Both the position numbers and the translations under genes were made by a program. Shown in pieces: positions 1 to 7,836 of a DNA stretch of 57,382 nucleotides; positions within the stretch are counted from its first letter, which is position 1; each line of letters starts with the position of its first letter. The notes beneath the pieces were generated by a model, which had not been told where the DNA came from, did not search any database, and was given only the letters and a program-made list of their open reading frames with translations. Source of the stretch: MED-G78 sp964546275 (GTDB lineage: Bacteria; Pseudomonadota; Gammaproteobacteria; Magnimaribacterales; D2472); contig CAZJJG010000006.1 of NCBI GenBank assembly GCA_964546275.1, positions 1-57,382 of the forward strand, written 5' to 3'.

Positions 1-1073
1 ATAGATTAATTAATCTTGCAAAAAGTTTTGGTGATAATCCTGATAGAAGAGAGTTCGATGCATTAATCTCAACAGGAGAAAAGGTAAGCGCCTCCTTGTT
101 AGCAATGGCACTAAATTCAATCGGTGTAAAAGCCAAATCTTTTTCAGCCTCCCAGATTTCAATGAAAACTACTGACCATCATTCTAAGGCAAAGATTATT
201 GACCTTAATGCAGAGAAAATTCTTGCAACACTAAATGAAGATATTGTACCTATTATTACAGGATTTCAAGGAGTTACAGAAAGTGGTGATGTAACTACTC
301 TTGGCCGTGGCGGCTCAGACACAACAGCGGTAGCTATTGCTGCACATGTAAATGCAGTTAGATGTGATATTTATACAGATGTTGATGGAATATATACTAC
401 AGATCCTAGAGTGGTACCTGAAGCAAAAAAATTAGACTCTATAACGATGGAAGAAATGTTGGAGATGGCTGGACAGGGAGCGAAGGTTATTCAGATTCGC
501 GCTGTAGAATTTGCAAACAAATTTCAAGTTCCCGTGAGAGTTCTTTCAAGTTTTGAGGATGGAAGTGGAACACTTATATCTCTCAAGGAGGAGAATATGG
601 AAAATGCATTAATATCAGGAATAGCATTTAATAAAGATCAAACTAAATTTACACTTCATGGGGTCGAAGATACACCAGGAATTGCTTATAAGATTTTAGG
701 ACCAGTTAATGATAAGGATATAAGTGTTGATGTTATTGTTCAGAATATAAGTGTTAATGGAAAAACTGATTTTACTTTTACAGTTGAGTCAGAAGATGAA
801 GAACAAGTAAAATGTATTCTAGAAAGCAAGGAATATGGATTAGATTATATAGATTTGCTGATAGATGCAGATATTGCTAAAGTTTCTGTCGTTGGAGCAG
901 GAATGAGATCTCATGCAGGCATTGCAAGTAGAGCCTTTGAAGCTCTTTCTGATGAAAGTATTAATATTCAGCTTATTAGTACTTCTGAAATAAAAATAAC
1001 AATGGTAATTGAAGAGAAGCATCTAGAACTTGCTGTTAAGACGCTTCATAAAGCCTTTAACTTGGATAAATAA
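1..1073 (+). CDS. lysC: Aspartate kinase (5'-truncated by window edge)
   Basis: Aspartokinase phosphorylates L-aspartate in the first step of the lysine/threonine/methionine pathway. The frame is open from base 3, so the true start lies upstream; an ATG at 96 is internal. Visible motifs are GEKVSASLL, GRGGSDTTA (substrate/ATP region) and YTDVDGIYTTDPR, followed by two ACT-type regulatory repeats in the C-terminal half (around VEDTPGIAYKIL and GAGMRSHAGIASR), which in the family bind lysine or threonine. Its stop overlaps the start of the dihydroorotase gene (TAATG), suggesting translational coupling. In many gammaproteobacteria lysC is followed by csrA; here it is not. Identification is firm; only the N-terminal part is missing. 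Confidence 0.95.
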   Translation, partial: RLINLAKSFGDNPDRREFDALISTGEKVSASLLAMALNSIGVKAKSFSASQISMKTTDHHSKAKIIDLNAEKILATLNEDIVPIITGFQGVTESGDVTTLGRGGSDTTAVAIAAHVNAVRCDIYTDVDGIYTTDPRVVPEAKKLDSITMEEMLEMAGQGAKVIQIRAVEFANKFQVPVRVLSSFEDGSGTLISLKEENMENALISGIAFNKDQTKFTLHGVEDTPGIAYKILGPVNDKDISVDVIVQNISVNGKTDFTFTVESEDEEQVKCILESKEYGLDYIDLLIDADIAKVSVVGAGMRSHAGIASRAFEALSDESINIQLISTSEIKITMVIEEKHLELAVKTLHKAFNLDK

Positions 1074-2407
1074 TGTACGACCTAATTTTAAAAAATTGCA
1101 ATATTATTAATGAAGATTCTATATTTGAATCAGATATAGCTATTAAAAATGACAGAATTGAATTAATAAGCGCCGACATCCAATCTGAATCCAAAGAAGT
1201 TATTGATGTAAATGGTAGATATGTCATGCCTGGCCTGATTGATGACCAAGTCCACTTCAGAGAGCCTGGTCTTACTCATAAAGGTGATATTGCATCAGAA
1301 TCATTTGCAGGATTAGCAGGTGGAGTGACTAGTTATTTTGAGATGCCAAATGTAAATCCAGCTACAACTACCCTTGAAAACCTAGACAATAAATTTGCAT
1401 TAGCAAGCCAAAGATCTCTTTCAAACTTCTCTTTTCATCTAGGAGCAACTAATAGCAACATAGAAGAGATTAAGAATGTGGATATTAATAAAGCAGCAGG
1501 TTTAAAAGTTTTTATGGGAGCCTCAACAGGAGATATGCTTGTTGATAGCATTGATGCTTTAGAGGATATTTTTAAATATTCACCACTAAATATTGTTACT
1601 CATTGTGAAGATACTCCAAGAATTAGAGCAAATGAAAAAGCTTTTTTAGACAAATATGGCGATGAGTTATCAGCTAAACATCATCCTTACATAAGAGATG
1701 CTGAAAGTTGCTATCTATCAAGCTCATTAGCAGTTGATTTAGCTAAAAAACATTCAGCACATCTTCATGTATTTCATCTTTCAACTGAAAAAGAAATGAG
1801 CTTATTTACAAGCGGCGCTGTTGATCACAAAAAGATAACAGCTGAAGTTTGTGTTCATCATCTACATTTTAATAACAGTGACTATGAAAGGTTAGGCAAT
1901 CAGATTAAATGCAACCCATCTGTAAAAGAAGAATCTGATAGACAGGCTTTAGTTGATGCAGTCAACCAAGACAAGATTGACATTATTGCTACAGATCACG
2001 CGCCGCATACTTGGGATGAAAAGAGTATGAAGTATGTTGATGCTCCAGCTGGACTTCCTTTGATTCAACACTCTCTTCAGATACTTTTAGATTTTTACCA
2101 TGATGGAGTATTTTCTCTTGAGCAAATTGTCAGAAAAACTAGTCACAATACAGCTACAAGATTTCAAATAAAAGACAGAGGGTTTATAAGAGAAGGGTAT
2201 TATGCTGATTTAGCAATTATTGATATAGACAAACCTTATACAGTTGACCAATCTAATATTCTATACAAGTGCGGATGGTCTCCTTTTTCAAACACTACCT
2301 TTAAATCTTCAGTATTTATGACTGTCATTAACGGTAATATTGCTTTTAGAGACGGGCAAGTAAATCAAAATTTACCTTTTGGCTCTCAAATAGAATTCAA
2401 TAGATAA
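1073..2407 (+). CDS. pyrC: Dihydroorotase, class I type
   Basis: Amidohydrolase that closes carbamoyl-aspartate to dihydroorotate in pyrimidine synthesis. The 444-residue length fits class I enzymes. Metal-site landmarks are the first-strand motif at residues 58-63 (DQVHFR), the probable carboxylated Lys145 in LKVFMGAS, His177 in THCED, His235 in FHLSTEK and Asp308 in TDHAPH. The first histidine of the usual HxH pair is Gln59; I recall the same substitution in a subgroup of bacterial dihydroorotases (notably Bacteroidetes-like ones), so it need not mean loss of activity. The ATG overlaps the lysC stop by one base. Allantoinase or hydantoinase is the main alternative, less likely from the DDQVHFREPG-like start and the HLSTEK and TDHAPHT signatures. 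Confidence 0.85.
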   Translation: MYDLILKNCNIINEDSIFESDIAIKNDRIELISADIQSESKEVIDVNGRYVMPGLIDDQVHFREPGLTHKGDIASESFAGLAGGVTSYFEMPNVNPATTTLENLDNKFALASQRSLSNFSFHLGATNSNIEEIKNVDINKAAGLKVFMGASTGDMLVDSIDALEDIFKYSPLNIVTHCEDTPRIRANEKAFLDKYGDELSAKHHPYIRDAESCYLSSSLAVDLAKKHSAHLHVFHLSTEKEMSLFTSGAVDHKKITAEVCVHHLHFNNSDYERLGNQIKCNPSVKEESDRQALVDAVNQDKIDIIATDHAPHTWDEKSMKYVDAPAGLPLIQHSLQILLDFYHDGVFSLEQIVRKTSHNTATRFQIKDRGFIREGYYADLAIIDIDKPYTVDQSNILYKCGWSPFSNTTFKSSVFMTVINGNIAFRDGQVNQNLPFGSQIEFNR

Positions 2408-2420
2408 ATTTAAATAGAGA

Positions 2421-3080
2421 TTATTTTTTAAAATCAATTTTAAAGAAAAGCATTAGTCCAGATATTGAACTTATTAATGCGAGAATTGAAAAAATCTTGA
2501 GTAAAAGATTGCTTATATTATCTCTCTCCGTCCAATCCATTATATGAAATCCCCACATTAGATCCCATGTTCTCCATTGATCTGACCTTATTGAAGCTAT
2601 ATCGCCAGAATATATATTGAGATAAACATTTATCGGTTCGCCTTCATCATTTTTGGTTAGTACTTTATAGATGGGCAAGTCCCTACCTCTATATTCTGAA
2701 CCTCTTTTTGGTTCAGATATTTCTTCTACCTCTATTGGGTTAAGGCTAGTCTTAAGCATCACCATAGCAATAGCTTCTTCTTTGGTTATTTGAGAGATGG
2801 CCTCACCTTTACTATTAAAATACTTAAATCCATTAGGCATCTTGGCAATAACTATAGTTTCACCAAGTCTCTTTTTTAATGTTATTGAGGTTGAATTTGA
2901 GATATTAAACTTAATAGCATCAAAGTTAACTTCTATTGGTGTTGCAACTCGATACTGTTCACCTCTTACTAATTCAATTTTATTAAAAGCAAAATAAATC
3001 CCTGATACTGTCCAAAGCAACAGCTGCAAGGAAATAAAGAAGCTTAAATATTTATGTGTGTTTCTGACTAAGAGTTTCAT
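2421..3080 (-). CDS. PepSY-type inner-membrane protein, last gene of metal operon
   Basis: This 219-residue protein has an N-terminal membrane segment (about residues 12-33), a periplasmic-looking middle and a C-terminal membrane segment (about 190-213). The middle contains a PepSY-like repeat (EEAIAMVMLKTSLNP, then VYLNIYSGDIASI). A conserved-looking WDLMWGFHIMDW stretch precedes the second membrane helix, as in PepSY-associated membrane proteins linked to iron or copper reduction. Its start overlaps the end of the CsoR-type repressor gene by four bases, so it is the last gene of the operon reading leftward from 4743. A role in metal handling is inferred from context; the biochemical function is unknown. 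Confidence 0.6.
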   Translation of the reverse strand: MKLLVRNTHKYLSFFISLQLLLWTVSGIYFAFNKIELVRGEQYRVATPIEVNFDAIKFNISNSTSITLKKRLGETIVIAKMPNGFKYFNSKGEAISQITKEEAIAMVMLKTSLNPIEVEEISEPKRGSEYRGRDLPIYKVLTKNDEGEPINVYLNIYSGDIASIRSDQWRTWDLMWGFHIMDWTERDNISNLLLKIFSILALISSISGLMLFFKIDFKK

Positions 3081-3337
3081 CTTTTTAAAACTTTTACTAT
3101 CTCGTCTATTTTGTCATCAAAATTTTCTTCTGAATTTAGAGACTCTTTAATGCACTCCCTAAGATGAGTATTAAGAATTTTGCCCTCAACACTAGTGATA
3201 GAGTTTTTGACTGCCTTGATCTGATTTAAGATATCTATACAGTACTTTCCTTCTTCAATCATTTTTTCGACGCCTCTAACCTGTCCTTCAATTCGACGAA
3301 TGCTTGATAGTTGATCCTTGTGACATGAATGTTTCAT
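3077..3337 (-). CDS. CsoR/RcnR/FrmR-family metal-sensing repressor
   Basis: An 86-residue all-helical repressor of the CsoR/RcnR/FrmR family, recognised from the RRIEGQVRGVEKMIE start and the QIKAVK core. The metal-ligand triad Cys33, His58 and Cys62 has the same spacing as the Cu(I)-binding Cys-His-Cys triad of CsoR (36/61/65 in the Mycobacterium protein). The N-terminus also carries His3, Cys5 and His6, a position used by RcnR-like nickel/cobalt sensors. Copper is the best guess; nickel, cobalt or a thiol-reactive signal remain possible. It sits between the MerT-like and PepSY genes, so it probably regulates its own operon. A matching candidate operator lies at 4742-4752. Confidence 0.85.
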   Translation of the reverse strand: MKHSCHKDQLSSIRRIEGQVRGVEKMIEEGKYCIDILNQIKAVKNSITSVEGKILNTHLRECIKESLNSEENFDDKIDEIVKVLKR

Positions 3338-3340
3338 AAT

Positions 3341-3718
3341 TTATAAAAAGTTAGGGACCAAATAAGTAAATATTGTTGAAAATACAAAAAGAAAGGCTGA
3401 GATATAAAAAACATATCTTGATCTTTTGCGAGTTTGCATACAAGTTCTTCCAAGCTCTGGATCGGCAGGACAGGGCAGGTAATAGGTTATGTAGTTAATG
3501 TATCCTGCAATTACAATCATTATAAAAGCACCGAGAGTTATGTAGACCTTATATTTAGAAAGTGTTATTAAAAATGGAAAAACTGTTATTAGGCTTGCAA
3601 AACTAGCCCCAGCTCCCAAGGTTATAAATATAGCTGGCAGTGCACAACAGATCAGCGTGGACGATGATGCAAACAAAGAAAAGAAATTAACTGACTTATC
3701 ATCCATGGTTTTAATCAC
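3341..3718 (-). CDS. MerT-like small metal-transport membrane protein
   Basis: A 125-residue protein with three predicted membrane helices. The first holds a paired cysteine in the motif ICCALPAIF, followed by a small-residue stretch (TLGAGAS), as in MerT-type transporters and their relatives. A short loop before the third helix has two more cysteines (LPCPADPELGRTCMQ), a plausible second metal relay. The start overlaps the stop of the upstream HMA-protein gene by one base. In Mer systems a MerP-like periplasmic carrier hands metal to MerT, and the adjacent HMA protein fits that role. Which metal is moved cannot be read from the sequence; there is no merA reductase here. Confidence 0.65.
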   Translation of the reverse strand: MIKTMDDKSVNFFSLFASSSTLICCALPAIFITLGAGASFASLITVFPFLITLSKYKVYITLGAFIMIVIAGYINYITYYLPCPADPELGRTCMQTRKRSRYVFYISAFLFVFSTIFTYLVPNFL

Positions 3719-4128
3719 TATATATCTAGAATTTGCAGATCAGTCGCATTTTGACCGTTAGCGAGAATCTTCTTTTTAATATCATCAAAATCTATTTCTT
3801 TATCACCAGCGTATGCAATAAGAACTTTACCTCTGTTGAGATCAACATCAATTTTCTGAACACTTTTATCTTTTTTAAAGGTTTTTTCTATGCCTCTTGC
3901 GCAAAAATCACACACCATGCCTTTTACACTTACAACTGCTACCTGAGACTTTGATAGACCGCTAACAAATGCGTCAAACCTATTCGCATCAACTTCGAGC
4001 ATCTTGCCGTCGACTAATTCTGTATGCATATGTCCTTCATGTGAGTGGAGATCTTCACCATGGTTCTCATGAGGCTCTGCCCATGCAAAAGATGAAATAC
4101 ATGCCAGCATTGTTAAAATAATTTTCAT
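3718..4128 (-). CDS. Periplasmic heavy-metal-associated (HMA) protein with His-rich N-terminus
   Basis: A 136-residue protein with a signal peptide (about residues 1-17, ending SSFAWA). A histidine-rich spacer follows (HENHGEDLHSHEGHMH), then an HMA-type ferredoxin-like fold with the metal motif GMVCDFCARGIE. The usual family motif is MxCxxC; here it is MVCDFC. This resembles a MerP/CopZ-like metal carrier located in the periplasm, with the His stretch as an extra metal-binding tail. It lies 9 bp after the outer-membrane barrel gene and overlaps the MerT-like gene, so the three are almost certainly co-transcribed. A copper or related soft-metal ligand is inferred. Confidence 0.75.
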   Translation of the reverse strand: MKIILTMLACISSFAWAEPHENHGEDLHSHEGHMHTELVDGKMLEVDANRFDAFVSGLSKSQVAVVSVKGMVCDFCARGIEKTFKKDKSVQKIDVDLNRGKVLIAYAGDKEIDFDDIKKKILANGQNATDLQILDI

Positions 4129-4137
4129 AGTTTCTCC

Positions 4138-4743
4138 TTAAAATCTATACATTAAATGGGTGTCCCATTCGGTTTTATTGTTATAGCCAAGCTCAATTAA
4201 AAAGTTGCCCTTAAAGAGCTTTAATACTGGGTATGTTGACCAGTTTTTTGTAAGTGTATTTTTCTTAGTTTTGAGCATAACCCAAGTGTGCAAATCTCCA
4301 TAATCTCCAACATAAGGAGCTACTCCTAGTTGAAGATACTGACTTGAGTAGTCTCTAATTTTATTATTGACCTCTTTGTAACCAAATCCTGCGAATAACT
4401 TTCTGGTCTCCCAGTCTCCATGAATACCAAAAAAATTATTACTTACTCCTTCAGAGTTTAAGCCAGATTGAAAATAAAGATTTCTTTGAGAAGATTGTGT
4501 ATTTTTTCTATTTAATAGATAAGTAAACCTTAAATATGAATAGTCTTTATTAAAAAATTTATTGTTAACTTTTTCTATTCCAAGTGAATATTTATATGTT
4601 GGAGAATAATGAAAATATAATGAGTCCTGCATATCGTTTGTAAAAGTCATTAAAGTTTGGCCACCAGAATAAGATATAGGCCTAGCCTCTCCAAGAAGTG
4701 GAAAGAGAAGAATTAAAAAGGTGAATGTTTTATATATACCCAT
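4138..4743 (-). CDS. Predicted outer-membrane beta-barrel, first gene of metal operon
   Basis: I do not recognise a named family. The 201-residue protein has a signal peptide (about residues 1-20, LLFPLLGEA), then alternating polar/aromatic strands typical of a small beta-barrel (YKYSLGIEKV, YSYLRFTYLL, FLIELGYNN), and ends in phenylalanine (HLMYRF), the usual BAM-recognition residue of outer-membrane proteins. It leads the leftward operon whose other members handle metal, so it may be the outer-membrane element or a periplasmic-stress reporter. No Shine-Dalgarno is visible before the ATG. The predicted -10 is so close that the mRNA may be leaderless. Confidence 0.55.
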   Translation of the reverse strand: MGIYKTFTFLILLFPLLGEARPISYSGGQTLMTFTNDMQDSLYFHYSPTYKYSLGIEKVNNKFFNKDYSYLRFTYLLNRKNTQSSQRNLYFQSGLNSEGVSNNFFGIHGDWETRKLFAGFGYKEVNNKIRDYSSQYLQLGVAPYVGDYGDLHTWVMLKTKKNTLTKNWSTYPVLKLFKGNFLIELGYNNKTEWDTHLMYRF

Positions 4744-4752
4744 AGGGGGTAT
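4742..4752 (-). promoter_or_regulatory. Candidate operator (ATA-GGGGG-TAT) on the start of the metal operon
   Basis: A run of five G/C pairs flanked by inverted ATA/TAT overlaps the start codon of the barrel gene and touches the predicted -10 box. Operators of the RcnR/FrmR/CsoR family are known to be G/C tracts flanked by A/T-rich inverted repeats, and such a repressor is encoded three genes downstream. Autoregulation is therefore inferred; binding has not been shown. Confidence 0.5.
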
Positions 4753-4778
4753 ACTACACTCTGATCAAATGAAATCAA
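4751..4778 (-). promoter_or_regulatory. Predicted sigma-70 promoter of the metal operon
   Basis: Read on the minus strand, TTGATT (4778-4773) and TAGTAT (4756-4751) are separated by 16 bp, a good match to -35 and -10 elements. Transcription would begin about at the ATG of the barrel gene (4743), leaving little or no leader. The candidate repressor site overlaps the -10. Confidence 0.5.
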
Positions 4779-4887
4779 GCTTTTCTTAGTTATCTAAAAT
4801 AGACTTCAAGATATAGCTTAGAGAATTTGTTTAATATTTATAAAGCGAAAACCTGGAACTGTTGCTACAATGCTCCTTCGTTTATTC

Positions 4888-4977
4888 GGAGAGTTGGCTG
4901 AGTGGTCGAAAGCGCCTCCCTGCTAAGGAGGTATATGGGTAACTGTATCGAGGGTTCGAATCCCTCACTCTCCGCCA
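4888..4977 (+). tRNA. tRNA-Ser (anticodon GCT)
   Basis: A 90-nt class II tRNA with CCA encoded. The acceptor stem GGAGAGT pairs with ACTCTCC (4967-4973), discriminator G and CCA follow. The anticodon stem CCTCC/GGAGG encloses loop CTGCTAA with anticodon GCT at 4922-4924. The long variable arm and the T-loop GGTTCGAATCC fit serine. It decodes AGC/AGU. A short T-run follows it. The rest of the 4744-5075 gap holds only the metal-operon promoter on one side and the leader of the lipoprotein gene on the other. Confidence 0.97.
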
Positions 4978-5075
4978 GTTTTTATATCTATTAAATAACT
5001 ATAATATTGCTTTTATTAAAACTTTTCTTTGTTATATTAAAATATGAATTTAAATAATACGGAGAGAAATAAATA

Positions 5076-5873
5076 ATGAATAAAATTAAATATACGTCGC
5101 TTTTTTCAATTACTGTCATGCTTATAATTGCTGGCTGTTCTGATAATTCGATGGATCAAGAAACTGCAAGTGCTGAATCAGCTCCTGTTTCATACTATAA
5201 CCAATTTTTACCTTGTACTGGTGGACCTGATGCATCTCCAGAAAATATGAGAAAGATGATTGCTGAATGGAATCAGCTTGAAGCTATGTCAGGTGACTTA
5301 GTATGGGCTGGAGGTTACGCACCTAAAGGTGATGATAATGGACAAGATAATGGTTGGTGGGAACTTCAATGGACATCAAAAGAAGCAGCAGATGCTGGTT
5401 GGGAAGTTTGGATGGCTAGTGAAGAAGCTCAAGCATGGGACAAACAAAATGATGCAATTTTAGAATGCGATAATTCTCTAGTATCCTCATGGACATTTAC
5501 TGCGCCTGGAGCTGAATATCCTGATTTCGATTTTGCTAATTTTGCAACTGAAACACATCCATGTAATCTAAATGATGGAAAAACAAGTGCAGACTTAATG
5601 GCTGTTGCTAAAAAATATGATAATTGGGTTGCTGAAAATGGAGCTGCTGAAGGATACTTTTATGGTATTTACGAGGCTTTAGATGATGATGCAATGTTTG
5701 ATTTTTTATGGTTAAACTTCCACGAGACTTTTGAAGGCTTAGATGCAGGAAACTCAAACTTTGCTCAAAATGGTGCAGATATGCAAGCAAGTTTTGATGA
5801 AGTTGCTTCATGCAGATCACCTGATCTATATGATAGCTATGAATTCAGAAGCTTAATGTCAGACGCTTCGTAA
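5076..5873 (+). CDS. Lipoprotein with two tandem copies of an unknown domain
   Basis: No named family recognised. The 265-residue protein has a lipoprotein signal with lipobox IIAGC (Cys21) and a strongly acidic, tryptophan-rich mature part. It appears to hold two related domains. The first runs from FLPC (Cys47) to ILEC (Cys131), the second from HPC (Cys163) to VASC (Cys246). Cysteine spacing is 84 and 83, and both pass through an aromatic segment (WWELQW / FLWLNF), an AxxxxD/W helix and end in an S/Y-x-F strand. The layout suggests paired alpha/beta-barrel domains each closed by one disulphide. The start has a good ribosome site (GGAGAG, about 10 bp upstream). Confidence 0.6.
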   Translation: MNKIKYTSLFSITVMLIIAGCSDNSMDQETASAESAPVSYYNQFLPCTGGPDASPENMRKMIAEWNQLEAMSGDLVWAGGYAPKGDDNGQDNGWWELQWTSKEAADAGWEVWMASEEAQAWDKQNDAILECDNSLVSSWTFTAPGAEYPDFDFANFATETHPCNLNDGKTSADLMAVAKKYDNWVAENGAAEGYFYGIYEALDDDAMFDFLWLNFHETFEGLDAGNSNFAQNGADMQASFDEVASCRSPDLYDSYEFRSLMSDAS

Positions 5874-5888
5874 AATAATTCTATCTTT

Positions 5889-5925
5889 AATCAATCCATC
5901 AAGTAAATTGATGGGTTGATTCTTG
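5889..5925 (+). terminator. Hairpin after the lipoprotein gene
   Basis: A 14-bp stem (5889-5902 with 5908-5921, one G-U pair) closes a 5-nt loop, 16 bp after the stop codon at 5873. Only a weak T-rich tail (TTCTTGTATTCT) follows, so termination efficiency is uncertain; it may instead protect the 3' end of the mRNA. Confidence 0.5.
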
Positions 5926-5999
5926 TATTCTAGTCTAGGAATACATTTATATATCTCTATACTATCCTTAATATTTTTTAATCTAAAAGGAATCTTTAC

Positions 6000-7301
6000 T
6001 TGGATAATCATAATCAAACATTTGACAGTTTTGATGATATAAAGGATCAAGTTATTGATCTCCTTAATGGAGATGAGCAAGAATTTATATACTTAACGGG
6101 TGCAGCAGGAACTGGTAAAACAACTCTACTAGAGGTTGTAAAAGCTGAATTAGATAAAAAAATGATAGTTGTTGCTCCAACTGGTATAGCAGCACTTAAT
6201 ATAGGTGGTACCACCATTAATTCTGCTTTTAGAATTGGCTTTGATACTTTCCCTGAAATTACTAAATCAAAAGATCCTAGGTTTAATAAACTTTTAAAGA
6301 AACTTGAAGTACTTATTATTGATGAAGTCTCTATGGTAAGAGCGCCTATGCTTGATGCTATATCACATACTTTAAAAATACATAGAGGCAATGATGAGCC
6401 TTTTGGTGGCGTAAGTGTTCTTGCTTGTGGAGACTTATTTCAATTACCACCAGTAGTAAAAGAATATGAGGAAAAAATTATTTTTGATAAATATGATTCT
6501 ATATATTTTTTTAGTGCTCATAGTTTTAAAGAATTTACCCAACCAAAATTCTTTGAACTAACAAAATCATTTAGACAAGAAGACGATAGTGACTTTTATG
6601 ACTTGCTTAACAACATTCGTTTAGGAGTTAATCTACAAGATACTATTAATAGTTTTAACAGAACATGCTTTAGCCCAGAATCAGAAACTGAATCATCTAT
6701 GATAATTACTTCTAGAAAGAATAGAGCTGAACAAATTAATGAAGAAATGTTAAAACAGATTGATGGCACTCAGGTTGTAACTAAATCTTTAGAGCAAGGT
6801 GATTTAAATGAAAATGATCTACCTGCACCTAGAGAATTAAAGATTAAGGTTGATGCTAAGGTAATGTTTATTAAAAACGATAGCGATGGCAGATGGGTTA
6901 ATGGAACTGTTGGTGTGGTAACTCAGTGTTCAGAAAAAACTAAAAAATATATTAGAGTTAAAGTTGGTAAAGATATTCATAAAGTTGAAAGAGAAGAGTG
7001 GAATAAAGTTAGATATATTTATGATGAGGATGATGATGAAATGTTTGAAGAAGTAGTTTCTTCCTTTAAACAATTTCCACTAAAATTAGGATGGGCTGTA
7101 ACTATTCATAAAGCTCAAGGGCTTACACTTGAAAGCTGCTCTGTTGATCTAGGCTCAGGTGCTTTTGCAACAGGTCAAGCTTATGTAGCTCTTAGCAGAT
7201 GCAAGACAATGAATTCACTTAATCTGTATCAAGAATTAAGAACTAGTGATGCCATGGTAGATCCAGATATTCAAGATTTTCATTCAGAACATTTTGGCTA
7301 A
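6000..7301 (+). CDS. PIF1-type SF1 DNA helicase / AAA ATPase
   Basis: A 433-residue superfamily 1B helicase. Walker A is GAAGTGKTT (34-42), Walker B is LIIDEVSM (about 105-112), the following motif is CGDLFQLPP, then TKSFRQ, and near the end IHKAQGLTLE and YVALSRCK, all characteristic of PIF1/RecD-like helicases. These unwind DNA 5' to 3' and act at G-quadruplexes and stalled forks in the known members. The start is a TTG with AAAAGG about 9 bp upstream; no earlier in-frame ATG fits. It stands alone between a hairpin and a short unknown gene. The assignment to the family is firm, the cellular role is not. Confidence 0.85.
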   Translation: MDNHNQTFDSFDDIKDQVIDLLNGDEQEFIYLTGAAGTGKTTLLEVVKAELDKKMIVVAPTGIAALNIGGTTINSAFRIGFDTFPEITKSKDPRFNKLLKKLEVLIIDEVSMVRAPMLDAISHTLKIHRGNDEPFGGVSVLACGDLFQLPPVVKEYEEKIIFDKYDSIYFFSAHSFKEFTQPKFFELTKSFRQEDDSDFYDLLNNIRLGVNLQDTINSFNRTCFSPESETESSMIITSRKNRAEQINEEMLKQIDGTQVVTKSLEQGDLNENDLPAPRELKIKVDAKVMFIKNDSDGRWVNGTVGVVTQCSEKTKKYIRVKVGKDIHKVEREEWNKVRYIYDEDDDEMFEEVVSSFKQFPLKLGWAVTIHKAQGLTLESCSVDLGSGAFATGQAYVALSRCKTMNSLNLYQELRTSDAMVDPDIQDFHSEHFG

Positions 7302-7380
7302 TCATATTCAACTACCGAAGATTTCTTTTCCATCAATCTTTAATAAGATAAAATTAATTTATAAAATATAGGAAAATACT

Positions 7381-7836
7381 ATGAGACTTCCATTTAAATC
7401 ATCCGAAGAGACAACTGAAGAATATATTGCAGTTGTTAAAGAGCTTTGCATCATCCAACATGAAGATACTTGGTTCAAAGATAAATCACATGCAAGTTTA
7501 TATCCAAATTTAGAGGATGCAAAAAAGAAAGTTGCTAAACCCCATTACTGGATTTTAAATGCTATTGATGAACATGAGTCTAGCGAAAATAAAGCTACAA
7601 GCTTGCTATCATTAACACAAATTATTTTTAATACTAATTATTACTCAGAGAAGCTGGTTTCTGAAAATGAAAACTTAGACGCAAAAAAAGAACTCGCTGA
7701 AACTTTAGTTAATTTTGATATAAAAATACCCACAATTGCAGAACATATGATTAGCATGGATGTACCCAAATATGTTCGCCTCAGCTCTGATAAAGATGAG
7801 GCTGAAAAGACTATAGAGGGATGGTTAAGTGAATAA
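7381..7836 (+). CDS. Unknown soluble protein, 151 residues
   Basis: I do not recognise this gene. It encodes a mainly helical, charged cytosolic protein with no signal peptide or membrane segment. An aromatic patch (WFKDKSHASLYPN, PHYWIL) lies in the first half. The ATG is preceded by AGGAAA at a normal distance. Its last 8 bases overlap the start of a small 51-codon gene, and that gene abuts an MGMT-type gene, so the three probably form one transcript. A link to DNA-alkylation repair is possible from context only. Confidence 0.5.
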   Translation: MRLPFKSSEETTEEYIAVVKELCIIQHEDTWFKDKSHASLYPNLEDAKKKVAKPHYWILNAIDEHESSENKATSLLSLTQIIFNTNYYSEKLVSENENLDAKKELAETLVNFDIKIPTIAEHMISMDVPKYVRLSSDKDEAEKTIEGWLSE

